Shown here: in pieces, positions 26,091 to 35,360 of the stretch | How the letters are laid out: the number at the start of each line of letters is the position of its first letter | Numbering within the stretch: the first letter of the stretch is position 1 | From: Marinobacter salicampi | Lineage (GTDB): Bacteria; Pseudomonadota; Gammaproteobacteria; Pseudomonadales; Oleiphilaceae | Reading direction: 5' to 3' | Length of the DNA: 64,000 nucleotides | Assembly: GCF_011074795.1 (NCBI RefSeq) | Contig: NZ_JAAMPF010000008.1 | Location: forward strand, 154,777-218,776 | The notes under the pieces: model-generated | What the model saw: the letters and a program-made list of their open reading frames with translations, nothing else | Told to the model about the DNA's origin: nothing | The model's database searches: none | Made by a program: the position numbers and the translations under genes

Positions 26091-27092
26091 ATGGTTTTTG
26101 AAGCGGCGAACCGCGCTAGCGCAGACTCAGAAGCGGTCAGTAAATCCACATTACGCCGTATTTCTGCAGTCGAACTGGTGGCTCCAAGGGCGGCCGATAG
26201 CTGGACTCATACCCGGGCGGGCGAGCCACGTGGCTACATTGATGCAGACCGGCTCCAGGAACTCTGGATCCATACGGGTACGGCCTGCAATCTGGCCTGC
26301 CCGTTCTGTCTGGAAGGGTCCCACCCCGGTGACGGGCGAATTCCCGGCATGAAGCTCTCCGATGTGAAACCCTTTATCCACGAGGCGCTGGACATGGGGG
26401 TTGCCCAGTTCTCGTTTACAGGGGGCGAGCCCTTTGTAATCCGGGATTTTGTCAACATTCTGGATTATACCAGCCAGCACAGGCCCTGTTTCGTGTTGAC
26501 CAACGCCACCGACCCTTTGCTCAAGCGCAAGCGGCAGGTCCTGCCCTTGCTCGACAACCCCTACCCGATTCACTTCCGGGTGAGTCTGGACTTCCCGGAT
26601 CAGGCCCGCCATGACAAAGACCGGGGAGACGGCAGTTTTGCCAAGGCGCTGGAAGGTATCCGCTGGCTACACCAGCAGGGCTTCAAGGTGTCCATTGCCC
26701 GCCAGACCGACAGTGATGAAGTGCCGGCCGAGGTAGAAGCCTCTTTTGGTGCCATCTTCCGCGATTGGGGGATTCCTGAAGACCTGGCGTTCACCGCCTT
26801 TCCCGATCTGGGCGCGCCCGGGTCCGAAGATGGCAGCCCCGAGATCACAGAAAACTGCATGGACAAGTATCCGACCAAAGAGGCGCGGGCCCATTTCATG
26901 TGCACCTACACCCGCATGCTGGTGAAAAAGAACGATCAGGTTCGGGTCTACGCCTGCACGCTGGTGGATGACGATCCGGAATATGACCTTGGGGGTACCC
27001 TGCGGGAAAGCATGGAGGAGCGCGTTATGCTGCGACACCATCGTTGTTTCTCGTGCTACCGCTTTGGTGCCAGCTGCTCGGCACCTGCGTGA
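26091..27092 (+). CDS. Radical SAM protein of unknown function
   Basis: A 333-residue radical SAM enzyme. The 4Fe-4S motif is C66xxxC70xxC73 (CNLACPFC), followed by FTGGEPF. The C-terminal part has further cysteines (CTYTRM, YACTLVDDD, and CFSCYRFGASC at 319-329) that could hold a second cluster, like a short SPASM/twitch domain. The start has GGAGAAATT in front. It precedes a sodium:solute symporter and a metallophosphoesterase-like gene on the same strand, 82 and then 8 bases apart, suggesting one pathway. I do not recognise the product. Confidence 0.88.
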   Translation: MVFEAANRASADSEAVSKSTLRRISAVELVAPRAADSWTHTRAGEPRGYIDADRLQELWIHTGTACNLACPFCLEGSHPGDGRIPGMKLSDVKPFIHEALDMGVAQFSFTGGEPFVIRDFVNILDYTSQHRPCFVLTNATDPLLKRKRQVLPLLDNPYPIHFRVSLDFPDQARHDKDRGDGSFAKALEGIRWLHQQGFKVSIARQTDSDEVPAEVEASFGAIFRDWGIPEDLAFTAFPDLGAPGSEDGSPEITENCMDKYPTKEARAHFMCTYTRMLVKKNDQVRVYACTLVDDDPEYDLGGTLRESMEERVMLRHHRCFSCYRFGASCSAPA

Positions 27093-27173
27093 ACGACGGC
27101 AGCTGACTTGGGGCGCCCGACGGGGCGCAGCATCTTGCGGCAGTGGCGCCGCGGTTGAAATGGAGAAGGCACA

Positions 27174-28577
27174 ATGGCATTCACTGAAGCCACCCTGTTC
27201 TGGGGCTTCCTTGTGGTCTATGGCATCGTTATGTATGCCCTGTCACCGCGCAGTAAAAATGCGGCGTCTTTCTATCGTGGAGCGGATGACAAAGGTAACC
27301 CGGTTGGTCAGTGGTCACTTACAGCCAGCATTTTCATCTCGTGGATTTTCGCCAAGTCGGTCACCAACGCCGCCAACCTTGGCGCCAGCTACGGTGTAGT
27401 GGGCGGACTTGCCTATGCCACCTACTGGCTTTCAATCCCTGTGGCCGGTTACATCATTTACCTGATCCGCATCCAGACGGGCGCTACCAGTCTCCAGCAG
27501 TTCCTGACCTCACGGTTTGGCCGGCTCGCCTCCCTGAGCTTTGCCGCCGCCATCCTGATTCGGCTTTACAATGAAGTCTGGAGCAATACCGCTGTGGTTG
27601 GCGGCTACTTCGGGCTGCCCGGGCAGTGGCAATACTACACCGCGGCCATGGTGTTCACTGCCTTTACCCTGGCCTACAGCCTCAAAGGGGGGCTGCGCAG
27701 CTCCATCTTCACGGATGTGATACAGGCTGTGGTGTTCGTGTTTTTTGTCGGGGCCGTCCTGTTTCTCATCGTCCCGGCCAACGACGCAGGCTCACTGTTT
27801 GCCAGCGGTGAATTCAGGCTGGATGCCGGCGCCGACCTCCTGCTGGTGGCCGGGCTGCAAATTTTCAGCTACCCGTTCCACGATCCGGTGCTGACCGACC
27901 GGGGCTTCGTAAACCGCGAAAAGACCATGCTGAAGAGCTTCGTGGTTGCGGGCCTGCTGGGCTTTGTGGCGGTGTTCATCTTCAGCCTGGTGGGGGTTCA
28001 TGCCCAGCTCAACGACATTGCCGTCAGTGGCAACGCCCCGGCGGCAGTGGGTCAGTCCCTGGGCCTGGCGGCGCTGTTCTTCATGAGCGTGGTCATGATG
28101 ACCTCCGCTGGCTCAACCCTGGATTCCACCTTCAGCTCACTGTCGAAATCCCTTGCCGTGGACCTGCCTCAGCTGGTCCGACGCACGGCAAACCGGCTGC
28201 CCAGTGTCCGGTTCGGGGCCCTGGTAATGGTGGCCTTTGCCATCCTTGGGAACCTGCCCATGTTCGCCGGCACCGATATTCTCAAGGCCACGACCATATC
28301 AGGAACCATGGTGATGGGGCTGGCACCGGTGTTCCTTTTCTACGGGTTTACCCAGTGGTCGCCCTGGAGCTTCCGCCTGAGTTTCTGGACCGGCATCGGG
28401 TTGGGCCTGTTGCTCGCGGTGGGGCTTATCCCACAGAGCTGGGCCATCGGGTCGGGGGCTTACGGCACCCTACTGGGCGTCAATGCCTATGGCTTCCTTA
28501 TCTGTTCCGCGGGCTTTCTGCTGCCTCTGGTGCTACGCCGGCTCACCGGCCGCACCGCTGCCGCAGGGCAGGTGTGA
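27174..28577 (+). CDS. Sodium:solute symporter family protein
   Basis: A 467-residue SSS transporter with about 13 hydrophobic segments. The family region RFGRLASLSFAAAILIRLYNEVWSNTAVVGGYF and the later TSAGSTLDSTFSSLSKSLAVDL (the Na+-site helix) support the call. GGAGAAGG lies just before the ATG. It sits between the radical SAM gene and a phosphoesterase-like gene, so it may import the substrate of the enzyme or release its product. The substrate is unknown. Confidence 0.88.
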   Translation: MAFTEATLFWGFLVVYGIVMYALSPRSKNAASFYRGADDKGNPVGQWSLTASIFISWIFAKSVTNAANLGASYGVVGGLAYATYWLSIPVAGYIIYLIRIQTGATSLQQFLTSRFGRLASLSFAAAILIRLYNEVWSNTAVVGGYFGLPGQWQYYTAAMVFTAFTLAYSLKGGLRSSIFTDVIQAVVFVFFVGAVLFLIVPANDAGSLFASGEFRLDAGADLLLVAGLQIFSYPFHDPVLTDRGFVNREKTMLKSFVVAGLLGFVAVFIFSLVGVHAQLNDIAVSGNAPAAVGQSLGLAALFFMSVVMMTSAGSTLDSTFSSLSKSLAVDLPQLVRRTANRLPSVRFGALVMVAFAILGNLPMFAGTDILKATTISGTMVMGLAPVFLFYGFTQWSPWSFRLSFWTGIGLGLLLAVGLIPQSWAIGSGAYGTLLGVNAYGFLICSAGFLLPLVLRRLTGRTAAAGQV

Positions 28578-28585
28578 GGTCCGCG

Positions 28586-29545
28586 ATGAACAACGGTGCC
28601 GGCGAGGAAGGCCGCAGTTGCCCCCTGCATTACCGCTACCGGCCCGAGTCTTTACTCGACAGGCTGGAGCACTGGCCGGAGGACGTGATCTATGTGGTGG
28701 GCGGACTCTATGGTAATCCTTTCGCGTTGGGCGAAGTGGAGGCCATGGCGGCGCAGGAGCGGGCGGCGGGCTTGCGGGTCAGGCTGCTGTTCAATGGGGA
28801 CTTCAACTGGTTCAACGCGGATGGGGACCTGTTCGAGTCGATCAACCATCGGGTGCTACGACACGACGCCATGCTCGGCAATGTTGAGTATGAATTGGCC
28901 AACCCTGCCCCGGGCGCCGGCTGTGGCTGTGCCTATCCGGACTTTGTCGACGACCAGGTGGTGGCGAGATCGAACCGCATCATGATGCGACTGCAGGAAG
29001 TGGCCCAGACCCGGTCGGGCGTGAGGGCAAGCCTGTCAGGTCTGGCACGCTGGCGCAGTATGATATTTGGTGGCCTAAAGGTTTTGGTTCTGCATGGCGA
29101 TCCCGAATCCCTGGCCGGCTGGGGTCTTTCCCGTGACACACTGAGCGGGTCAGGCAGCGACCGGCTGACCGATTGGTTCCGCCGCACGGATGCCGACCTT
29201 ATTCTCTGCTCACATACCTGCCAGCCACTGCTCTGGACCGGAGAGGTAGGCGGTCGCCCCCGATGCGTGCTCAATAATGGCTCCGCAGGGATGGCGAACC
29301 TGAAAGCCGACACCCGCGGGCTGATCATCCGGATGAGCGTCCATGCGTCGCCTCTCGGTTCAGTAGCGACAACCTCGGTTTCAGGGTTAGAGTTAAGTCT
29401 TGAGGCTGTGGCCTATGACCATGAAGCCTGGGTGGCGCTGTTCGATGAGCTCTGGCCTGGGGGCTCGGACGCTTCTGTGTCGTACCGGCAGCGCATCACC
29501 GAAGGCGGCACGCTGGCGCCTTCCCAGATTTATCTGAGCCAGTAG
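28586..29545 (+). CDS. Metallophosphoesterase-like protein
   Basis: A 319-residue protein with calcineurin-like motifs: YVVGGLYGNPFAL (in place of GDxHG), LLFNGDFNWFN (GD-N), ANVEYE-like NVEYELA, VLHGDPESL, LILCSHTCQPLL (GH-like His) and LNNGSAGM. The order fits the YfcE/MJ0936 group, but some canonical metal residues differ, so activity is uncertain. The ATG at 28586 follows TGAGGT, eight bases after the symporter stop. The frame is open further upstream inside the symporter gene, but that part is antiframe coding. Probably the third gene of the radical SAM operon. Confidence 0.7.
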   Translation: MNNGAGEEGRSCPLHYRYRPESLLDRLEHWPEDVIYVVGGLYGNPFALGEVEAMAAQERAAGLRVRLLFNGDFNWFNADGDLFESINHRVLRHDAMLGNVEYELANPAPGAGCGCAYPDFVDDQVVARSNRIMMRLQEVAQTRSGVRASLSGLARWRSMIFGGLKVLVLHGDPESLAGWGLSRDTLSGSGSDRLTDWFRRTDADLILCSHTCQPLLWTGEVGGRPRCVLNNGSAGMANLKADTRGLIIRMSVHASPLGSVATTSVSGLELSLEAVAYDHEAWVALFDELWPGGSDASVSYRQRITEGGTLAPSQIYLSQ

Positions 29546-29616
29546 CCCGGGGCTTGATCCAGGTCAGTCGGATTCGACAAACGCCGTGCCAGTATGGTCG
29601 CTGATCAGGGACCAGG

Positions 29617-29644
29617 TTGATTTTTATTTTGTGGTCTATATAAT
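29617..29644 (+). promoter_or_regulatory. Promoter of the ectA operon
   Basis: A -35 TTGATT (29617-29622), a 16-base AT-rich spacer and a perfect -10 TATAAT (29639-29644). The A+T-rich -10 and discriminator are typical of osmoregulated ect promoters. The ectA ATG is 36 bases after the -10. Confidence 0.65.
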
Positions 29645-29679
29645 TTAACCCTAACTTTTTAAGGTGAATTGATCACAAC

Positions 29680-30192
29680 ATGACAGAGAAAAGTTCGGAA
29701 ACCACGGCCATCGCTTTGCGCAAACCGAACAAGGATGATGGCTACAGGCTCCACCAGCTGGTGGCAGAGTGTCCTCCCCTGGACCCTAATTCGATCTACT
29801 GCAATCTATTACAATGCAGCCATTTTGCCGAAACCGGCGTGGCTGCGGAAAAAGAAGGCGACCTGGTCGGCTTTATTTCCGGTTATATTCCCCCCATGCA
29901 GCCCGATACCGTATTTGTCTGGCAGGTCGCCGTTCACGAGAAAGGTCGTGGGCAGGGTCTGGCCAAGAAAATGCTGAAAGAGATTGTGGCCCGTGATGCC
30001 TGTAAAAACGTCACTCACATGGAAACCACTATTACGGAAGACAATGAAGCCTCGTGGGCGCTGTTCCGTTCCTTTGCCCGGGATATGGGCGCGGAAGTGA
30101 CCTACCACGAGCACTTCGAGAAAGAGACCCACTTCGGTGGTCAACACGATTCGGAATTCCTTCTACGAATCGGTCCTTTCACGAAGCCTTAG
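29680..30192 (+). CDS. ectA: L-2,4-diaminobutyrate N-gamma-acetyltransferase
   Basis: A 170-residue GNAT enzyme that acetylates diaminobutyrate, the second step of ectoine synthesis. Recognised by RKPNKDDGYRLHQLVAECPPLDPNSIYCNLL and the acetyl-CoA motif VHEKGRGQGLAKKML. It starts the ect gene group behind a clear sigma70 promoter. The gap to ectB is 165 bases, longer than in most ect operons. Confidence 0.97.
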   Translation: MTEKSSETTAIALRKPNKDDGYRLHQLVAECPPLDPNSIYCNLLQCSHFAETGVAAEKEGDLVGFISGYIPPMQPDTVFVWQVAVHEKGRGQGLAKKMLKEIVARDACKNVTHMETTITEDNEASWALFRSFARDMGAEVTYHEHFEKETHFGGQHDSEFLLRIGPFTKP

Positions 30193-30357
30193 TGCACTGT
30201 AGCCATTGATGACCCGCTACTGAGCGCAGTCACACAGCCTGCAGGCTCTTGAGGAACGCCTGCGCCCGGCTTTAAAACGCGCGGTGACCGGGCCGCGACC
30301 GCACCGGCCCGATCTCCCCGCAGTTACCTCGAACCTTACATGCTAAGAGGCAGGACA

Positions 30358-31629
30358 ATGGAACTTTTGAAAGCAGTTGAATCCCAGGTACGCGTCTATT
30401 CACGGGCTTTCCCGATGATATTCAACCGCGCCAAGAACGCGCACCTGTATAGTAAGGACGGTAAGGAATACCTGGATTTCCTGGCCGGCGCCGGCTCACT
30501 GAATTACGGTCACAACAACGACATTCTCAAGAAAGCACTGATCGAGTACATCGAAAACGACGGCATAAGCCAGGGGCTCGACCTGTGGACTACGGCCAAA
30601 CAGGACTTCATCAAGAGCTACCAGGCCCATATTCTCAAACCCCGGGGTCTTGACTACAAGATGCAGTTCACCGGACCGACCGGCACCAACTGTGTGGAAG
30701 CGGCACTCAAGCTGGCACGCAAGGTTAAAGGGCGTGACGGTATCATCTCATTTACCAATGGCTTCCATGGCGTTTCCCTGGGAGCCGTGGCCGCAACCGG
30801 TAACAAGAATCATCGTGGCGGTGCCGGTGTTCCCCTGAGCAGTGTCGAGTTCATGCCCTACTGTGGCTACTACGGCAAAGACATCGATACCGTAAAGATG
30901 ATGGACAAGCTGCTGAGCGACAATTCCTCAGGGACCGACCTGCCTGCGGCTGTCATCGTGGAAGCGGTCCAGGGTGAGGGCGGATTGAACGCTGCCAGCG
31001 TCACCTGGTTGAAGGACCTTGAGAAGTTGTGCCGCAAGCACGACATTCTTCTGATACTGGACGATATTCAGGCTGGTAATGGGCGCACCGGCGAGTTCTT
31101 CAGTTTCGAGGCGGCCGGCATTGTCCCGGATATTGTCACCGTGTCGAAATCATTGAGCGGTTATGGTCTGCCCATGGCCCTGGTACTGCTGAAACCGGAG
31201 CTGGATATCTGGAACCCTGGTGAGCATAACGGCACCTTCCGTGGCAACAACATGGCCTTCATTACCGCCCGCGCCGCCATTGAAACCTATTGGACGGACG
31301 ACAAGTTTGCCAATGAGGTCAAGGCCAAGAGCGAGATTCTGGCCAAGCGTCTCCAGGGCATCTGCGATCAGTTCGGCCCCATGGAATTCGCCCTGAAAGG
31401 TCGAGGCATGATGCGGGGAATCGCCTGCAGTAGCGGCGAGCTGGCGGACCGGATCACAACCAGAGCGTTCGAGAAAGGCCTGATCATTGAGACCGCTGGC
31501 CCCGACGATGAAGTGGTCAAATGCCTGATGCCACTGACCATCAGTGAGGCTGACCTCAATAAAGGGCTGGACTTGCTGACCGAAAGCGTTAGTGAAATCA
31601 TGGAAGAAGATTTAAGCAAGGCATCCTGA
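30358..31629 (+). CDS. ectB: Diaminobutyrate--2-oxoglutarate transaminase
   Basis: A 423-residue class III PLP aminotransferase that makes L-2,4-diaminobutyrate from aspartate semialdehyde, the first step to ectoine. The start [19 protein letters not shown] is typical and the AGAGG ribosome site supports ATG 30358 over 30340. The PLP Lys lies in [11 protein letters not shown], with the [14 protein letters not shown]sp before it. In most genomes ectC follows directly; here the next gene is the ectoine aspartokinase. Confidence 0.97.
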   Translation: MELLKAVESQVRVYSRAFPMIFNRAKNAHLYSKDGKEYLDFLAGAGSLNYGHNNDILKKALIEYIENDGISQGLDLWTTAKQDFIKSYQAHILKPRGLDYKMQFTGPTGTNCVEAALKLARKVKGRDGIISFTNGFHGVSLGAVAATGNKNHRGGAGVPLSSVEFMPYCGYYGKDIDTVKMMDKLLSDNSSGTDLPAAVIVEAVQGEGGLNAASVTWLKDLEKLCRKHDILLILDDIQAGNGRTGEFFSFEAAGIVPDIVTVSKSLSGYGLPMALVLLKPELDIWNPGEHNGTFRGNNMAFITARAAIETYWTDDKFANEVKAKSEILAKRLQGICDQFGPMEFALKGRGMMRGIACSSGELADRITTRAFEKGLIIETAGPDDEVVKCLMPLTISEADLNKGLDLLTESVSEIMEEDLSKAS

Positions 31630-31731
31630 ATTTGCCTGCTGGAGAGGTAGTGGCCCAGCCGGGAAGCCCACAACGGGCGCCTCTTCAATGCTTTTTCCCG
31701 GCGCTAAATTCATGCGACCGAAGACAAGCTT

Positions 31732-33198
31732 ATGACTGAAGAACAGAAAACACAGCAAGATAGCCAACGACATACGGTTGAAAAGATTGGTGGCACCTCG
31801 ATGTCGAATTACGAGGCTGTTCGCGACAACATCGTTCTTGCCAACCGCAACAAAAACGAACTCTACAACCGCATTTTTGTGGTGTCCGCCTATGGCGGCG
31901 TTACCGATGAGCTCCTGGAGCACAAGAAGACCGGTGAACCGGGGGTCTATGCGCTCTTTGCCGATGCCGAATCAGACTGGGCCTGGGGCGATGACCTGAC
32001 CAAGCTGGTCAAGTTCCTCACCGACCTGAATGCGGAGCTGTTCGATGACCATATGCTGAGGCAGCAGGCCGACCAGTTCATTATGGACCGGGTCGAAGGT
32101 GTTCGCGGCTGTCTGATTGATCTGCAGCGTCTGTGCTCCTATGGCCAGTTCCAGCTCGAAGAGCACCTGCTGACTGTCCGGGAAATGCTGGCCGGCATCG
32201 GCGAGGCCCATAGCGCCTTCAACACCTCCCTGAAATTGCAACACGAAGGCGTCAACGCGCGATTTGTTGATCTGACCGGCTGGCGTGACAACGAGCTCCT
32301 GCCCCTGGATGAGAAGCTGAAGAAGGCGTTTGATCCCATTGACCTGACCCGTGAGATGCCCATTGTCACCGGTTACGCCCAGTGCAAGGAAGGGCTCATG
32401 CGGACCTTCGATCGTGGCTACAGCGAGATGACGTTCAGCCGTATAGCCGTTATCACCAACGCTGCCGAAGCGGTGATCCACAAGGAATACCACCTGAGCT
32501 CGGCCGATCCGAACATTGTCGGCGAAGACAAGGTGGTGCCGCTCGGACGTACCAACTATGACGTCGCCGATCAGCTTGCCAACCTGGGGATGGAGGCGAT
32601 TCATCCCCGCGCCGCCAAGGGCCTGCGTCAGAGCGATATTCCGCTACGAGTGAAAAATACGTTTGAGCCGGAACACACCGGCACCCTCATCACCCGTGAC
32701 TATGTCAGCGAAAAGCCTCAGGTGGAAATTATCGCGGGTCATAAAGGTGTGTTTGCCATTGAGGTGTTCGACCAGGACATGCAGGGCGAGCCTGGCTATG
32801 ATCGCCGGATTCTGGATGTGCTGACCCGTTTCAAGGTCCGGTTCGTCACCAAGGACACTAACGCCAACACCATCACCCATTATGTGGACAGTACGCTCAA
32901 GCATGTGAAAAGGGTTGTGAAGGCGCTGGAAGAAGAGTTCCCCAATGGCGAGGTGAGTACCCGTAAGGTTGCGCTGGTGTCTGCGATCGGTAGCGACATG
33001 CAGGTGCCGGGCATTCTGGCCAAAACGGTGCAATCACTGGCGGATGAGGACATCAGCATTCTCGCCATCCATCAATGCCTGCGCCAGGTGGATATGCAGT
33101 TCGTGATTGAGGAGTCCCACTATCGCAAGGCCATTGCGAAACTGCACCAGACTCTGATTGAGCCCCATAATCACGGGTACGCGATCGTCGCAGCCTAG
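31732..33198 (+). CDS. ask: Ectoine-type aspartate kinase
   Basis: A 488-residue aspartokinase of the Ask_Ect group, which phosphorylates aspartate to feed ectoine synthesis and is thought to avoid the usual feedback control. It has the kinase start VEKIGGTSMSNY, VVSAYGGVTDELLE, the TTYDVADQL-like substrate site and a C-terminal ACT-like region (VALVSAIGSDMQVPGILAKTV). It follows ectB by 102 bases on the same strand. Confidence 0.95.
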   Translation: MTEEQKTQQDSQRHTVEKIGGTSMSNYEAVRDNIVLANRNKNELYNRIFVVSAYGGVTDELLEHKKTGEPGVYALFADAESDWAWGDDLTKLVKFLTDLNAELFDDHMLRQQADQFIMDRVEGVRGCLIDLQRLCSYGQFQLEEHLLTVREMLAGIGEAHSAFNTSLKLQHEGVNARFVDLTGWRDNELLPLDEKLKKAFDPIDLTREMPIVTGYAQCKEGLMRTFDRGYSEMTFSRIAVITNAAEAVIHKEYHLSSADPNIVGEDKVVPLGRTNYDVADQLANLGMEAIHPRAAKGLRQSDIPLRVKNTFEPEHTGTLITRDYVSEKPQVEIIAGHKGVFAIEVFDQDMQGEPGYDRRILDVLTRFKVRFVTKDTNANTITHYVDSTLKHVKRVVKALEEEFPNGEVSTRKVALVSAIGSDMQVPGILAKTVQSLADEDISILAIHQCLRQVDMQFVIEESHYRKAIAKLHQTLIEPHNHGYAIVAA

Positions 33199-33291
33199 GC
33201 CAGGCTGATCTTTGCTGATCGCGGGAATGACTCCCGGCCGGAACCGGTCGCTTCGGCGGGGGTAATGGTGGTTGTCTTGCCTCCTGATCGG

Positions 33292-33315
33292 ACGCCTGGC
33301 ATTAATGCCAGGCGT
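33292..33315. repeat. 24-base perfect palindrome between ask and the sigma factor gene
   Basis: The half site ACGCCTGGCATT is followed directly by its exact reverse complement. As RNA it would form a near loop-less hairpin; no T-run follows. It lies 93 bases after the ask stop and 137 bases before the sigma factor ATG, so it could be a transcript end or the operator of a dimeric regulator. Confidence 0.6.
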
Positions 33316-33452
33316 ATCCGGTCCCTTTCCACGCCTGATTGCTAGCAATTCCTTGGGCCTGTTCCCGGCTGTCGCGAATGCGAGTTTACAGGCGATCCGC
33401 CAGACCGTTTTCTGCGTATTCTCTGGAAACTCTGGGAAGGCGGAATAACGTC

Positions 33453-34451
33453 ATGAATGATCTCCAAGAAAGGACAGCAACACCTGTCTATGGGCCCAGT
33501 GGCGACCTTGGCACGCTTGTGGGTCATTACTTTCGCGATGCGTCACAGCACAGCTTGTTGACGGAGCAGAGCGAACGCATGCTGAGTCGGCGACTGGTGT
33601 GGTGTCTCGACATTATCGCGGCCGATCAGGGCCTGGGCCAGGAGGTACCCCGCACGATACGGGATGTGGTTGGCACCCTGAACGAAAGCCAGCTGAGCAC
33701 TCTTCGGGCAAAACGGGCCCTGAGACTGATCCGGGCCAGCCGCGAGCGACTGATTCAGAGCAACCTGCGACTGGCGGTGCACATAGCCCGTCGCCATGGC
33801 AACCGGGGTCTCGCCATGTCAGACCTGATCCAGGATGGCAACGTAGGTCTCATCAAGGCAGTCGAACGTTTCGATCCGGGCAAGGGCTTTCGTTTTTCCA
33901 CCTACGCCTACTGGTGGATCAGCGAAGAAGTCAAGCGCTGCCTCAAGCGTGGCCGGCGGGTGGTGCGAACGCCAGACCATATTGTTGATGAGCTTAGAGC
34001 CCTCCAGAACACCACCATGAGGCTGAACCGCCAACTGGGGCGCACACCCCGCCAGAGCGAGCTTGCCCATGAACTGGAGTGCACCCCGGGCCGGGTCAAT
34101 GAACTGATGACCTTTGCCGGCGCCGAAGTCTCCACAGAAGCGCCTTCCAATGATGACGGCACCCTTGTGCTCGGGGACGCCCTGACACTGGGCGACGCCG
34201 AAGCCCCCGAGCAGTCCCTGCTGCCCAGAGACCGCCGGCGGGTACTGGACAACGTACTGGATCTTTTGACCGACCGTGAGCAGACCGTATTGTCACGGCG
34301 TTACGGTCTTGACCGGCCGGAGCCTGAGACCCTGCAGGTGATCTCAGAGGACATGGGCATCAGCCGGGAGCGCGTACGGCAGATCGAAAAAACCGCGTTG
34401 GCCAAGCTGAGGGACAAGTTCGCAGGGCTCGGCGACCTGGTTGGTATCTAA
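33453..34451 (+). CDS. Group 2-like sigma-70 factor
   Basis: A 332-residue sigma factor with regions 1.2 (DLGTLVGHYFRD), 2 (SDLIQDGNVGLIKAVERFDPGKGFRFSTYAYWWI), 3 and 4 (LTDREQTVLSRRYGLDRPEPETLQVISEDMGISRERVRQIEKTALAKLR). Region 2.4, SEEVKRCLKRGRRVVRTPDHIVDEL, departs from RpoS and RpoD, where a RQTIxRAIxxQxRTIRxPxH pattern is usual, so its promoter preference probably differs. ATG 33453 is chosen for homology; the open frame begins earlier. It lies behind the ectoine genes and ends at a strong terminator. Confidence 0.9.
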   Translation: MNDLQERTATPVYGPSGDLGTLVGHYFRDASQHSLLTEQSERMLSRRLVWCLDIIAADQGLGQEVPRTIRDVVGTLNESQLSTLRAKRALRLIRASRERLIQSNLRLAVHIARRHGNRGLAMSDLIQDGNVGLIKAVERFDPGKGFRFSTYAYWWISEEVKRCLKRGRRVVRTPDHIVDELRALQNTTMRLNRQLGRTPRQSELAHELECTPGRVNELMTFAGAEVSTEAPSNDDGTLVLGDALTLGDAEAPEQSLLPRDRRRVLDNVLDLLTDREQTVLSRRYGLDRPEPETLQVISEDMGISRERVRQIEKTALAKLRDKFAGLGDLVGI

Positions 34452-34467
34452 CTCATCAGGTGTACCG

Positions 34468-34493
34468 AAAAAGGACCCAAAGGGTCCTTTTTT
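34468..34493 (+). terminator. Rho-independent terminator of the sigma factor gene
   Basis: AAAAAGGACCC (34468-34478) pairs with GGGTCCTTTTT (34482-34492) around AAA, followed by a T-run. On the minus strand it also ends the DUF3429 transcript, since it is symmetrical. Confidence 0.9.
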
Positions 34494-34523
34494 CGCTCCC
34501 GAAGCGTGCCTCGGCCTACTGAG

Positions 34524-34970
34524 TCAAAGCATGACCAGCCAGGTGGCAACGCTCACCTGCGTGACAACCGCCACGCTGGTCAGCACCAGCCTGAGGTTGC
34601 GGTACCAGCGCGGCCAGTAGATGGTCATCCAGCGTGTGTCGACCACATACAGCCCCAGGAAGGCAACCGGGTAGATGATCATCTGCGCTGCAAGAGGCAG
34701 GAGCAGCGTTATGCCGGCAGTCAGGAAAAAGACCTGGCTGATGAGCATGGTCGAAAGCGGCGACAGGGGATAACACCGATTCTCCAACTGCAGCGCGATC
34801 GGCCAGTATACCCCGGCCATGAAGGCAAGGATGCCGGCACTGTAAAGGTAGAAGTAACTGACCAGGGCCAACCCGCTCTCCGGCCAGACAAACAGCGCCG
34901 CTGCGCCAAGGAGGAAGGGCAGCAGGCCGGCCAGGCCAATGGCGATGGCCAGCCGCGCCACTGCAATCAC
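34524..34970 (-). CDS. DUF3429-family membrane protein
   Basis: A 148-residue inner-membrane protein with four or five hydrophobic segments (FYLYSAGILAFMAGVYWPIALQ, MIIYPVAFLGLYVVDTRWMTIYWPRWYRNLRL). The family has no known function. The GTG start overlaps the stop of the preceding gene (GTGA), so translation is coupled. A terminator lies 31 bases beyond its 3' end. Confidence 0.75.
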   Translation of the reverse strand: MIAVARLAIAIGLAGLLPFLLGAAALFVWPESGLALVSYFYLYSAGILAFMAGVYWPIALQLENRCYPLSPLSTMLISQVFFLTAGITLLLPLAAQMIIYPVAFLGLYVVDTRWMTIYWPRWYRNLRLVLTSVAVVTQVSVATWLVML

Positions 34971-35272
34971 GGTTTTGCCTTCTGGATCGGGACCCTCATG
35001 GGTTCGACCGGTCCCGACGGCATGCCTACCATTTCGTTATAGGCCGATGGATGAACCATCTCGGCAGCCTTGATGGAAAAACCGGCCAGAAGATCCTGGA
35101 GTGCCCAGCTGCCCGGGCTCAGCAGTGTCTTTCCATGGTCATCGGATAATATGTAGCGCTTGTCTGAAATATGGAGGCAGGCCATATACTGCTGGCCCTC
35201 AATGGATACGATCTCCAACAGGTCAATCGCTGGGTCGGCCATTGCTTGCAGCTCGGTCAGGGTAATTCTCAT
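34967..35272 (-). CDS. DUF6482-like small protein
   Basis: A 101-residue soluble protein (MRITLTELQAMADPAIDLLEIVSIEGQQYMACLHI). It resembles the DUF6482 family in length and start; no function is known. It overlaps the DUF3429 gene by four bases and is probably translated with it. Confidence 0.65.
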   Translation of the reverse strand: MRITLTELQAMADPAIDLLEIVSIEGQQYMACLHISDKRYILSDDHGKTLLSPGSWALQDLLAGFSIKAAEMVHPSAYNEMVGMPSGPVEPMRVPIQKAKP

Positions 35273-35360
35273 GGTTTGGCTCCAGCATGTCGTCTGTAGG
35301 AACCAATACGACGAAGGGCGGAGACAGGATCAGCTCAGTTCGTTGATCAGTGAGCTGCCT

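Noticed and set aside
28355..28585. Upstream extension of the phosphoesterase-like gene
   Set aside because: It lies inside the symporter coding region in another frame; the ATG at 28586 with a ribosome site is preferred.
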